NCBI RefSeq assembly: GCF_028476545.1
Contig: NW_026731827.1
Coordinates: 35,001-99,000 of the forward strand
Length of the DNA stretch: 64,000 nt
Reading direction: 5' to 3'
Source of the DNA: Physella acuta
Lineage: Eukaryota; Mollusca; Gastropoda; Physidae
The notes beneath the pieces were generated by a model, which saw only the letters and a program-made list of their open reading frames with translations, was not told the origin of the DNA and made no database searches. The position numbers and the translations under genes are program-made. Positions 11,676-34,050 of this stretch are shown piece after piece (the stretch's first letter is position 1; each line of letters begins with the position of its first letter).

Positions 11676-12243
11676 GTACTCCCTAAGTAATAACTTTGTA
11701 CCCCCTAAGTAATAACATTGTAGGCTACGCCCTAAATAATAACTTTGAACCCGATAAGTAATAACTTTGTACTCCCTAAGTAATAACTTTGTACTCCCTA
11801 AGTAATAACTTTGTACTCCCTAAGTAATAACTTTGTACTCCCTAAGTAATAACTTTGTACTCCCTAAGTAATAACTTTGTACCCCCCTAAGTAATAACTT
11901 TGTACTCCCCTAAGTAATGACTTTGTACTCCCCTAAGTAATAACTTTGTACTCCCTAAGTAATAACTTTGTACTCCCTAAGTAAACACTTTGTACTTCCT
12001 AAGTAATAACTTTGTACCCCCCTAAGTAATAACTTTGTACTCCCTAAGTAATAACTTTGTACTCCCTAAGTAATAACTTTGTACTCCCCTAAGTAATAAC
12101 TTTGTACCCCATAAGTAATAACTTTGTACCCCATAAGCAATAACTTTGTACTCCCTAAGTAATAACTTTGTACCCCCTAAGTAATAACTTTGTACTCCCT
12201 AAGTAATAACTTTGTACTCCCTAAGTAATAACTTTGTACTCCC
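11676..12243. repeat. 22-bp minisatellite, AAGTAATAACTTTGTACTCC type
   Basis: About 25 copies, some with one extra C. It changes at 12244 into a related 22-bp array. Confidence 0.9.
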
Positions 12244-12502
12244 TAATTGATAAAGTTCTACTCTCTAATTGATAAAGTTCTACTCTCTAATTGATAAAGT
12301 TCTACTCTCTAATTGATAAAGTTGTACTCTCTAATTGATAAAGTTCTACTCTCTAATTGATAAAGTTCTACTCTCTAATTGATAAAGTTCTACTCTCTAA
12401 TTGATAAAGTTCTACTCTCTAATTGATAAAGTTCTACTCTCTAATTGATAAAGTTCTACTCTCTAATTGATAAAGTTCTACTCTCCAATTGATAAAGTTG
12501 TA
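12244..12502. repeat. 22-bp minisatellite, AATTGATAAAGTTCTACTCT type
   Basis: About 12 copies. Same unit length and overall pattern as the preceding array (AA.T.ATAA..TT.TACTC.CT), so the two probably arose from one array. Confidence 0.9.
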
Positions 12503-12950
12503 CCGCACTAACATAATAGCAGTCTGTACCCACCATGTACCAACGACAGAGATGTACAGGTCACTATGAGGAAGATTATACTTGCAATGGTCATTTTGCT
12601 GGCTCCTGGTCGTGATACAGAAAAAATATGCTTATGTTTTCTCATGCTTAATTCATTTATTTATATAAAATATTTGTTGAACACTTTTCTCAGCTTCTAC
12701 TTACTGTTAAAATTGCCATTATTTCATATTGCACGCTACATGAGAGTTTAAAAAACAAACAAAAACAAATAACGTAAATAAACTGCTTAAGTTATAACTA
12801 AATACAAAGTGCATTAATAGACACTACTTTTACCTGTTATCTGTAACTGATAAACGTAAGTAACAATCGGTCTGTCGAGTCATAAACCTCCGTGTTTATA
12901 TACTGGTCTACCAGGATACACTTGCAGGTCCGGAGGCGACGAATTCAGCA
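12503..12950. other. Unique sequence left of the segmental duplication
   Basis: Possible upstream region of the H-type lectin gene at 9145-11491. A plus-strand frame at 12566 starts with a hydrophobic stretch (MRKIILAMVILLAPG), but it is on the wrong strand for that gene and its possible donor (GTCGTG) is weak. No minus-strand signal exon was found. Confidence 0.4.
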
Positions 12951-13001
12951 TGTAGCGTCAAGTTTACCCTACTCCAGGCATTGACCCAGATAACTTGACA
13001 C

Positions 13002-13348
13002 CAGAGGCGTAGCGAGGGGGGTGTGGGGGTGCGGACCGCACCGGGTGACACCATTTAGGGGGGGTGACACCAAGGCAAAAAATAGCAAAATATATAGAGA
13101 AAAATGATAATTCCACTTAATTAAGTAATTAATTAAAGTGTTAAATAGTGTTTTAAGAGGTGCAAATCGAAAATTTGAGGGGGGAAACAAATCGAAAGTT
13201 TGAGGGGGGGGGTTGCAACTCGAAAGTTTTAAGGGGGGGGGTAAAAGTCGGGAATTTAAAGTTTGTCCCCGGGAAGGGTCGCTACACCTCTGGGGGGTGA
13301 CACCATTAAGTGCCGCACCGGGTGACACCCGACCTCGCTACGCCACTG
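13002..13348. mobile_element. hAT-type MITE
   Basis: Terminal inverted repeats CAGAGGCGTAGCGAGG / CTCGCTACGCCACTG, flanked by the exact 8-bp target duplication CTTGACAC at 12994-13001 and 13349-13356. Internal sequence is G-rich and non-coding. The same insertion is at 36891-37239, so it predates the segmental duplication. Confidence 0.9.
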
Positions 13349-13760
13349 CTTGACACTTGGCTGTTTTACATCGGATCCCGAGTACGTCAACAGGTGCGCC
13401 CGTATCGTCGTACATGTAATTATACCTGACCCGTATTTTGAGAGGTGTTGTTCATTTTCATTGCGTAGTTACCGATAGAACTGTTAGTAATACGATCCCT
13501 AGAAAATAAAACGGATTTTACCATATAGGAGCGGTTAGGTTTGTTAAGTTATACATCATTTGACTTATCAAGCAGTTGGCCTACATGTTTTTGCACAAGT
13601 GTTTACAACACTTCATTGGCCAAAGTAAACAAACTTTGTATTCCCATTTTTTGAGTATGCACGTCTCGAAATGAAAGGTTATATCAGAACGTTGTAAAAC
13701 TTTTTTGTTTCTCTCACATATCTTTAAATAATCTACTTGTATGATATAGCGATTGTACAA

Positions 13761-14302
13761 AATAAACCGGGAGTGATCTCCCCTAAACTTTCTCAAAAAT
13801 ATTTTAATATAACAGTACGGGGGATGGCATTTCGGGACATAGACAATATTTTTAATAATAGTGCGGGATATTACTAGTACTTTATAAATTCACATGCGGT
13901 TTTTTTTTTTTGAGAAATCAGAAGTAGAACTTTTACTTACATGTGAAATTTTATTTATGTATCTGAAATAGTACTCAAGTTATAGGCTTTTGAAAAATTC
14001 AAAGTAGAAAAAGTACCACTTCCGGTTATCGGAAATAGCTCAAAAATTGATACAGATCTACGATTTTGATATAATACTTATATATGAAATTTCATCAACC
14101 TAGCTATAACGGTACTCAAGTTATCGTGTTTACACACACAGAGACACACAGACACACACACATGCACACACAGACATACGGACAAGATTGCAAAACTATG
14201 CTTTTCCGACTGAGGGATCACGTCGATATTTGCAAAAATCTCCATTTTTTTCGCACGATTACAATACTATCTATACTTTGTATATTCGAGAAAGTAAAAA
14301 TA
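13761..14302 (+). mobile_element. Interspersed repeat, about 0.55 kb copy, unclassified
   Basis: Starts AATAAACCGGGAGTGATC, contains a short (CA)n run and ends in TACAATAC ... GAGAAAGTA. The family is dispersed on both strands (also 16796, 33408, 37647, 49747, 57072 and fragments). Internal sentences such as CTCAAGTTATCGTGTTTACA and ACTTCCGGTTATCGG recur in every copy. No coding capacity; a non-autonomous DNA element is most likely. Confidence 0.75.
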
Positions 14303-14384
14303 AACGAACAACAATTCCCGGATGTAACATCTAAACAGGATGTTATGAGGGTGACCGCGTTATAAGCCTAGTTATACAGAAACA

Positions 14385-16400
14385 CAAACACACAAGTTGT
14401 CAGTGAAAAACATCCCGTTTTCTCACTCCCACACACTAGAACACACGTTGTCACTCCCACAAACTAGCACACAAGTTGTCACTCCCACACATTCCCACAC
14501 TAACACACAAGTTGTCACTCCCACACATTCCCACACACTAACACACAAGTTGTCACTCCCACACATTCCCACACACTAACACACAAGTTGTCACTCCCAC
14601 ACACGAATACACAAGTTGTCACTCCCACACATTCCCACACACTAACACACAAGTTGTCACTCCCACACACGAATACACAAGTTGTCACTCCCACACATTC
14701 CCACACACTAACACACAAGTTGTCACTCCCACACACGAATACACAAGTTGTCACTCCCACACATTCCCACACACGAAGACACAAGTTGTCACTCCCACAC
14801 ACTCCCACAAACTAACACACAAGTTGTTACTCCCACACACTCCCACACACTAGCACACAAGTTGTCACTCCCACACACTCCCACAAACTAACACACAAGT
14901 TGTCACTCCCACACACTCCCACACACTAGCACACAAGTTGTCACTCCCACACACTCCCACAATCTAACACACAAGTTGTTACTCCCACACACTCCCACAC
15001 ACTCCCACACACTCCCACAAACTAACACACAAGTTGTCACTCCCACACACTCCCACAAACTAACACACAAGTTGTCACTCCCACACACTCCCACAAACTA
15101 ACACACAAGTTGTCACTCCCACACACTCCCACAAACTAACACACAAGTTGTCACTCCCACACACTCCCACAAACTAACACACAAGTTGTCACTCCCACAC
15201 ACTCCCACAAACTAACACACAAGTTGTCACTCCCACACACTCCCACACACTAACACACAAATTGTCACTCCCACACACTCCCACACACTAACACACAAGT
15301 TGTCACTCCCACACATTCCCACACACTAACACACAAGTTGTCACTCCCACACATTCCCACACACTAACACACAAGTTGTCACTCCCACACACGAATACAC
15401 AAGTTGTCACTCCCACACATTCCCATACACGAACACACAAGTTGTCACTCCCACACACTCCCACAAACTAACACACAAGTTGTCACTCCCACACACTCCC
15501 ACACACTAACACACAAGTTGTCACTCCCACACACTCCCACACACTCCCACACACTCCCACAAACTAACACACAAGTTGTCACTCCCACACACTCCCACAA
15601 ACTAACACACAAGTTGTCACTCCCACACACTCCCACACACTCCCACAAACTAACACACAAGTTGTTACTCCCACACACTCCCACACACTAACACACAAGT
15701 TGTCACTCCCACACACTCCCACAAACTAACACACAAGGTGTTACTCCCACACACTCCCACACACTAACACACAAGTTGTTACTCCCACACACTCCCACAA
15801 ACTAACACACAAGGTGTTACTCCCACACACTCCCACACACTCCCACACACTCCCACACACTCCCACACACTCCCACACACTCCCACACACTCCCACACAC
15901 TCCCACACACTCCCACACACTCCCACACACTCCCACACACTCCCACACACTCCCACACACTCCCACACACTCCCACAAACTAACACACAAGTTGTTACTC
16001 CCACACACTCCCACACACTAACACACAAGGTGTTACTCCCACACACTCCCACACACTCCCACACACTCCCACACACTCCCACACACTCCCACACACTCCC
16101 ACACACTCCCACACACTCCCACACACTCCCACACACTCCCACACACTCCCACACACTAACACACAAGTTGTCACTCCCACACACTCCCACACACTAGCAC
16201 ACAAGTTGTTACTCCCACACACTCCCAAACAAGTTGTCACTCCCACACATTCCCACACACTAACACACAAGTTGTCAGTTCCACACACTAACACACAATT
16301 TGTCACTCCCACAAACTAGCACACAAATTGTCACTCCCACACACTAGCACACAAGTTGTCACTCCCACACACTAACACACGATGTCACTCACGCACACTC
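14385..16400. repeat. Large minisatellite, ACTCCCACACAC type
   Basis: Composite array of CTCCCACACA, CTAACACACAAGTTGTCA and related blocks, with higher-order units of about 28-38 bp and pure (CTCCCACACA)n stretches at about 15825-15970 and 16030-16155. The matching array in unit 2 (38450-39110) is about one third as long. Confidence 0.95.
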
Positions 16401-16883
16401 CAAACGAGTTGTCAGTGATAAACATCCCGTTTTCTCACTCCCACACACTAACTACTAGCCTGTACATACATGGTTTCATTCATACACAAAATGAAGGAAT
16501 ACACTTTACCTACTGCCGTGGGTTACTGTCAAAACTTGACTATACTGTGTTGTACAACAAACATTTATCTCGTTCACAATTTCCCCTCCACAATATAGCC
16601 TTAATACCCCTCCCCTAAATAACAATTTGAAAAGCATTTTCGTTAAGTAAATGTCAATATTGTAAGTTTTACAATTGTGCTATAACAAAATATCTGTTTT
16701 CTTTTGTCTTTCAGTTTATAACGCAAAACTGTTAAAACAGTATTTGATTTTATTTCTAGCATTTGTTATCGCGACTCTACTGTATCAATTCAAAATAAAC
16801 CGGGAGTGATCTCCCCTAAACTTTCTCGAATATTCTTATATAAAACAACAGGGGATGGGAACTCGGGCTATAGACATGATTTT

Positions 16884-18173
16884 TACAAGCTTTTATTTAA
16901 CTCACTTCCTCTGTCTGTCGTCAGTCTAGACGGAAACGCAGGAGTGAAAATTCGGAAACTTCTACTTGACCGATACGATTCACAGTTGGCACGTGGGTCA
17001 AGACATGAAGACAATGCAATCTGAAACTAAATTTGAGTTAATTGGATGCCTAATTAATTTTTTATGAATTAATAAAAATTTGGACCGAATTAGTAGGCAT
17101 GTCTAGCCAACCACACCACACGCGTCATCACCTTCAATAGCTTCAATGGCTGCGTTCAAAAACCATTGCGCGCCTACTGAACGTGATGTTCAGTAGGCGC
17201 GCAATGGTTTTTAGTCATGTAACTCTATTGTAAATAAAACATGTAAAGTACTGAAAAAAAAATTCATAAAAAACGTTTTAATAACAAGCTTTTATGTAAT
17301 GATGCACTGAAAAGTAGAAAATAAATTATAGACTACTATTTAAATAACTATAAAGAAAAGCGTGGGTCTCTTCTCAAATATTAGTAAGGGTATCCAATAG
17401 GTACTAAAGTGACCCACGCTTTTCTTTATAGTTATTTAAATAGTAGTCTATAATTTATTTTCTACTTTTTAGTGCATCATTACATAAAAGCTTGTTATTA
17501 AAACGTTTTTTATGAATTTTTTTACAAGCTTTTATTTAACTCACTTCCTCGTCAGTCGTCAGTCTAGACGGAAACGCAGGAGTGAAAATTCGGACAGTTC
17601 TACTTGACCGATACGATTCACAGTTGGCACGTGGGTCAAGACATGAAGACAATGCAATCTGAATCTAAATTTGACTTAATTGGATGCCTAATTAATTTTT
17701 TATGAATTAATTAAAATTTGGACCGAATTAGTAGGCATGTCTAGCCAACCACACCACACGCGTCATCACCTTCAATAGCTGCGCCATCACATAATGGCTG
17801 CGTTCAAAAACCATTGCGCGCCTACTGAACGTGATGTTCAGTAGGCGCGCAATGGTTTTTAGTCATGTAACTCTATTGTAAATAAAACATGTAAAGTACT
17901 GAAAAAAAATTCATAAAAAACGTTTTAATAACAAGCTTTTATGTAATGATGCACTAAAAAGTAGAAAATAAATTATAGACTACTATTTAAATAACTATAA
18001 AGAAAAGCGTGAGTGTCTTCCTTAACATAAGTAAAGGTATCCAATAGATACTAAAGTGACCCACGCTTTTCTTTATAGTTATTTAAATAGTAGTCTATAA
18101 TTTATTTTCTACTTTTTAGTGCATCATTACATAAAAGCTTGCTATTAAAACGTTTTTTATGAATTTTTTTTTT
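16884..18173. mobile_element. Two tandem palindromic (foldback) units
   Basis: Two units of about 640 bp, each with AAGCTTTTATTTAACTCACT, a conserved core and a large hairpin: arms 17255-17367 / 17411-17525 and 17902-18012 / 18058-18172. Each also has a perfect small hairpin with 25-base arms (17158-17182 / 17188-17212 and 17806-17830 / 17836-17860). The insertion splits the host repeat between GACATGATTTTT and AATCCATTTTAAATAC. Non-coding MITE-like DNA. Reverse-oriented relatives are at 58423-59720. Confidence 0.8.
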
Positions 18174-18828
18174 AATCCATTTTAAATACTTAAAGTTTTA
18201 AAAATAGAATACAATCTCGTAGACAAAAGAATTGCACACCAAGTGAACGCCAAATAAAAAAAGTGCATAATAGCGCGCCATATTATTAGTACTTTAAAAA
18301 TTTACATTAGTTTTTTGAGAAATCGGAAGTAGCGTAATTACTACTTCCGGTCAACGGAAATTACTCAAAATTTAACAGAAGGTAGAGAATTAGATCTTAT
18401 ACTTACATGTGAAATTTCATTTATCTATCTGAAATAGTACTCAAGTTATAGGCTTTTGAAAAATTCAAAGTAGAAAAAGTACCACTTCCGGTTATCGGAA
18501 ATCGCTCAAAAGTTGTTATGGATCTACGATTTTAATAAAATACTTATATATGAAATTTCATCAACGTAACTGTAACGGTACTCAAGTTATCGTGTTTACA
18601 CACGGACACACACACACACAGACAGACACACAGACATACGGACAGAATTGCAAAGCCCAGTTATTCAGACTGGATTACGCATAAAACATCTTAATTTTGA
18701 TAAATCTGGATTGATAATTTTTGCCCGATTAAAATAAGTCCTCTATACTTCGGATGTGACGAAGGACTGAGGTGTAATACGGTGAAAATTTCAAGTGATT
18801 TTTGTGCACGATTACAATACTTTCTCTA

Positions 18829-19894
18829 TCTAATATATAAAGCTCAGTTCTGTATGTAATGCATATGTTTGTCGTTGGAATTGTACGATTTTAAGTGTTA
18901 GAAAAATTATCGTGCGCATTTGTCTAAATTTATGAGCTAAAAAATTACCATTGAAAGTGTTGGGAAATAATTTTCATTTTTCAAATTATAGTAATAATTG
19001 TCGGCATGTTCATTAAACACAAGTTTTAAAAAAAAATATCATCTTTTACAAAAATTCTAATTATGTCTTTATTTAGTCCAATAGCACTTACTTCCCTTTG
19101 ATAAATTAGGAAAAACACAATTACTTCCCTTTATAAAACCATTGCATTCCGTGAAAATAATTTACTTTTTAATTACTTTGTTTTGGTGTTGGGAAAAAAA
19201 ATAATTACATAATTAGCGGGGATTGATCAAGTGCAAATGTTGTATGTATTTTACGGATAAGCTTGGAGTATTAAAATTGTTTATTAAATTGAAACAGGCG
19301 CGTTCGTTTAAGTGAGTGCAAAAGACTGTGAATAAGTTGGGGTACTATAGTCGTTCATTAAGCTAAAACAGGTGATTCCGCCCCGGGCGTTTATGTTCGC
19401 GTTAGTGTTTTCTTTGTGTTTAGGTGGGTTTGCGTTAGTGGTTGCGTTTTAATTTGGTTCGTTTTTGTTCTTTCTTTTTTCGTTTTTGTTTGTGTTTTTT
19501 TTTTGTTTGGGTTTGTATTTGTGTTTTTGGTTGGTTTTGCGTTTGGATTTGGTTTGTTTTCGTTTGCTTTTTTCGTTGATTTTTTTGTGTTGGTATTGGT
19601 GTTTGTGGTTGGGTTTGTTCTTAGGTTTTTGTTTTCGTTTGCTTTTTTGTTTGTTTTTTCTTTGTGTTTGTATTGGTGTTTGTGGGTGTGGTTGTGTTTG
19701 TTGTTAAGTTTTTGTTTTCGTTTGTATTTGTAATTGTGTTAGCGTTATGTTTGCGTTTTGTTGTTTTGGTTTTGGTTGGTTGTGGTTTGGGTGGGCAATG
19801 CCGGGTTTATGATGATTACTAAACACACAGGTGATGGTCTTTAACAGAAAGGTTTTTCACAGAAGCCAGAGCAGGGCCTGGCCGGGACGGCTAG
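18829..19894 (+). mobile_element. Non-autonomous Helitron, complete
   Basis: Begins TCTAATATATAAAGC and ends with hairpin GCCG-GGA-CGGC then CTAG, inserted between A (18828) and T (19895) without target duplication. Removing it restores TTTCTCTA|TACTTCGTA, exactly the end sequence of the repeat it sits in (compare 33408 region, minus strand). It is 1066 bp, with a T/G-rich centre and no Rep/helicase. Confidence 0.92.
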
Positions 19895-20178
19895 TACTTC
19901 GTATATACGAGAAAGTAAAAACACGAAGCCTAAACATTTTCTATTGAATCATCTTGAATCTATTTACTTACAAAATACTGCTGGTTAAAATTTGCACACT
20001 AGAGTTCTTATAGATTTACGCACCGTTTTACACATTGAAACTTGGTTCGCACTTGTGTGATCACCGGGCGCCATAACTATGTCGTAGGATGTGTGTTGGC
20101 GAATTTTGTTTCTCTTTGATCCTCTCAGCAACCAAACTGGACTGGTCTTGGTAGAGAAAGTCCACCATAAGGCAAAAG

Positions 20179-30643
<10,465 letters not shown>

Positions 30644-30774
30644 CACTCCAGCGACACCGTCTAGTCAGGTATGTGATAGATTTGCCTATTTTAACGTTAT
30701 ATATTCAGATGACTGCTATCATTATACATAGACAGATATTACCAAAAGTAATAAACACAAATGCGTAATAAAAA

Positions 30775-31885
30775 TACCATTTTACTTTCAGTATGGGTAA
30801 ACGATAACATTTTACATTCAGTTTGGGTAAACGATAAACATTTTACTTTCAGTATGGGTAAACGATAACATTTTACTTTCAGTATGGGTAAACGATAACA
30901 TTTTACTTTCAGAACGGGTAACGATAACATTTTACTTTCAGTATGGGTAAACAATAACAGTTTCATTTCAGTATGGATGAACGATAACATTTTACTTTCA
31001 GTATGGGTAAACAATAACAGTTTCATTTCAGTATGGATGAACGATAACATTTTACTTTCAGTATGGGTAAACGATAACATTTTACTTTCAGTAAGGGTAA
31101 ACAATAACAGTTTCATTTCAGTATGGATGAACGATAACATTTTACTTTCAGTATGGGTAAACGATAACATTTTACTTTCAGTATGGGTAAACAATAACAG
31201 TTTCATTTCAGTATGGGTAAACTATAACATTTTATTTTCAGTATGGGTAAACGATAACATTTTACTTTCAGTATGGGTAAACGATAAACATTTTACTTTC
31301 AGTATAATTAAACGATACCATTTTACTTTCAATATGGGTAAACGATAACATTTTACGTTCACTATGGGTAAACGACAACATTTTACTTTCAGTACGGGTA
31401 AACGATAACATTTTACTTTCAGTATGGGTAAACGCTAACATTTTACTTTCAGTATGGGTAAACGATAACATTTTACTTTCAGTATGGGTAAACGATAACA
31501 TTTTACTTTCAGTATGGGTAAACGATAGCATTTTACTTTTAGTATGGTTAAAGGATAACATTTTACTTTCACTATGGGTAAACAATAACAGTTTCATTTT
31601 AGTACTGGTTAAACAATAACATTTTACTTTCAGTATGGGTAAACGATAACATTTTACTTTCAGTACAGGTAAACGATAACATTTTAATTTCAGAATCGGT
31701 AAACCATAAACATTTTACTTTTCAGTATGGGTAAATGATAACAGTAAACAATAACAGTTTCATTTTAGTACTGGTTAAACAATAACATTTTACTTTCAGT
31801 ATGGGTAATCGATAAACATTTTACTTTAAGTATTGGTAAACGATAACATTTTACTTTTAGTACGGGTAAACGATAACATTTTAGA
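30775..31885. repeat. 30-bp minisatellite
   Basis: Unit GTATGGGTAAACGATAACAT plus TTTACTTTCA, about 37 copies with AACAATAACAGTTTCATTTC variants. Just downstream of the stop of the secreted-protein gene. A 30-bp unit keeps frames open on both strands. Also 47825-48730. Confidence 0.95.
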
Positions 31886-31889
31886 CATT

Positions 31890-32930
31890 TGATTTACCCA
31901 ACCGCATATATACATTAGATTTAAAAAACTGCATATATCCATTTAATTTTACCATCTCGTATATATCCATTTGATTTAAACAACCATTCATATATCCATT
32001 AGGTTTACCCAACCGCATATATCCATTAGATTTAACAATCTGCATATATCAATTCAATTGTACCAACCCGCATATATCCATTTGATTTAACAAACTGCAT
32101 ATATCCATTAGGTTTACCCAACCGTATATATCCATTAGATTTAACAAACTGCATATATCCATTTAATTGTACCAACCCGCATATATCCATTTGATTTAAC
32201 AAACTGCATATATCCATTAGGTTTACCCAATCGTATATATCCATTAGATTTAACAAACTGCATATATCCATTCAGTTTTACCAACCCGCATATATCAATT
32301 TGATTTAACCAACCAGCATATATCCATTTCATTTAACCAATCTCGGGCAGACGAGGCTCGTTAGCTGGGGACAGCCACTCTTCTAGGAGAGACAACTCCA
32401 AAATTAAACATTGCTGCCTTGTAGTTTGTTCTTGGTTGGACAAAAGCTATGGAAGCAAATCCAAAAAGAAAAGCAGGCTGAAATCGGAGTCAATGGCCTC
32501 AATGGCGCATAACCAGTTGACACGTAACGCTTAATTGTGTTGGAGGCGTGGTCGAGTCGGCAAAAAGATCATGGTTGATAAATTTGAACAAAGTCTCAAG
32601 TTCAAACGCACTTGCAGATAAATCTCGATCCCCTTCAACACTAAAAATTAAGAACGAAGAAGAAGAAGAATTTAACCAACCCACTTCTATGCATTTGATT
32701 TAACCACCCAACATATATTCATTAGGTTTACCCAACCGCATATATCCATTAGATTTAACAAACTGCATATATCCATTCAATTTTACCAACCCGCATATAT
32801 CCATTTAATTTAACAAACTGCATATATCCATTCAATTTTACCAACCCGCATATATCCATTTAATTTAACAAACTGCATATATCCATTCAATTTTATCAAC
32901 CCGCATATATCCATTAGATTTCACCAACCC
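31890..32930. repeat. 27-28 bp minisatellite with a SINE inside
   Basis: Units like CATATATCCATTTGATTTAA plus CAAACTG or CCAACCCG at 31890-32340 and 32680-32930, split by the SINE at 32341-32669. Shorter in unit 2 (48745-48935). Confidence 0.9.
32341..32669 (+). mobile_element. SINE, tRNA-related, with target duplication
   Basis: Starts TCTCGGGCAGACGAGGCTCG, has the A box TGGTCGAGTCGG and a B-box-like AAGTTCAAACGC, and ends in a GAA-rich tail. Flanked by ATTTAACCAA at 32331-32340 and 32670-32679. Same family as 3483-3822. Not in unit 2. Confidence 0.85.
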
Positions 32931-32939
32931 ACAGGACTA

Positions 32940-33407
32940 TCTGTCATGTATTTTACGGCTAATCTCCTTTTTTCATGTATTCCACAGAGAGTAGTTTTTC
33001 CGTGAACATGAGTCCTGTCAGCACCAGTCTCCTGAACAAACATGTTAGACACACATTTTATTCCAGTTTGTTTTTCAACGTATGTTTTTTAAAAAAATTG
33101 TACGGTAATAACGAAGAACAAAAACGCGAATGGATTTAGTTCATGTACACGGAAGATTTTAATTATTGCAAACTGTTTTTTGGTTGCTAATTATGCTCTA
33201 TTAACAATTAGCTAGTATAACCACTAATTGTTTTTTTTACTGTTATTTTAGTTAAATTTGTCTAATTAAAAATAATATAGAAGAAAAAAAAAGATCTTTT
33301 TAAGTTCTTTGAATGGCGTTTCATTAAAATATGTCTTTAACTTTTAATTAAGAACTAATATTATTGTATGTTAATAAATATTCATATTTACATTATTTCA
33401 CACTTTT
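32940..33407. other. Unique AT-rich sequence
   Basis: Colinear with 48950-49745 in unit 2, which has about 330 extra bases (49275-49600). No exon recognised. Confidence 0.5.
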
Positions 33408-33558
33408 TTACTTTCTCGTATATACGAAGTATAGAGAAAGTATTGTAATCGTGCAAAAAAAAAAATCGAGATTTTTACAAATCTCCACGTTTTACATCTC
33501 ACTGATACGGAAAAACATAGTTTTGCAATCTTGTCCGTATGTCTGTGTGTCTGTCTGT

Positions 33559-33598
<40 letters not shown>

Positions 33599-34050
33599 AC
33601 GATAACTTGAGTACCGTTACAGCTAGGTTGATGAAATTTCATATATAAGTATTTCATCAAAATCGTAGATCCGTATCAACTTTTGAGCGATTTCCGATAA
33701 CCGGAAGTGGTAGTTTTTCTACTTTGAATTTTTCAAAAGCCTGTAACTTGAGTATAATTTCAGATAGATAAATGAAATTTCACATGTAAGTAAAAGATCT
33801 AATTCTCTACCTTCCGTCAAATTTTGAATAATTTGCGTTGAACGGAAGTACTAATTTACGCTATTTCCGATTTCTCAAAAACGCATTTAAATTTATAAAG
33901 TGCTAATAATATTGCGCACTATTATGCACATCTCAAATTTGGCGTATTTAAAATGGATTAAAAATCATGTCTATAGCCCGAGTTCCCATCCCCTGTTATT
34001 TTATATAAGAATATTCGAGAAAGTTTAGGGGAGATCACTCCCGGTTTATT
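33408..34050 (-). mobile_element. Interspersed repeat, full copy
   Basis: Minus-strand copy of the family, from TACTTTCTCGTATATACG to CACTCCCGGTTTATT. It contains a (GT)n run at about 33550-33593. Shared with 49747-50375, so it was in place before the segmental duplication. Confidence 0.8.

Larger units (their letters stand above)
16796..19918 (+). mobile_element. Interspersed repeat copy with two nested insertions
   Basis: A copy of the same repeat family (16796-16883, 18174-18828, 19895-19918) interrupted by a tandem pair of palindromic units and by a Helitron. Unit 2 has the empty site: CAATTC|GAAAACACGAAGCC near 39575, against CAATTCAAAATAAACC ... GAGAAAGTAAAAACACGAAG here. A short AAAA target duplication is possible. 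The composite ends about 260 bases before the start codon of the secreted-protein gene at 20179. Confidence 0.8.

Noticed and set aside
12566-12751. Signal-peptide-like plus-strand frame (MRKIILAMVILLAPG)
   Set aside because: Weak possible donor, no following exon found, and on the wrong strand to serve the H-type lectin gene.
14385-16400. Regular direct repeats resembling a CRISPR array
   Set aside because: Eukaryotic minisatellite: no unique spacers of constant length, blocks vary and merge into pure short repeats.
30739-31597. Minus-strand frames repeating a Ser-Phe-Thr-His-Thr-Glu motif
   Set aside because: The 30-bp minisatellite unit is ten codons long, so both strands stay open by chance.
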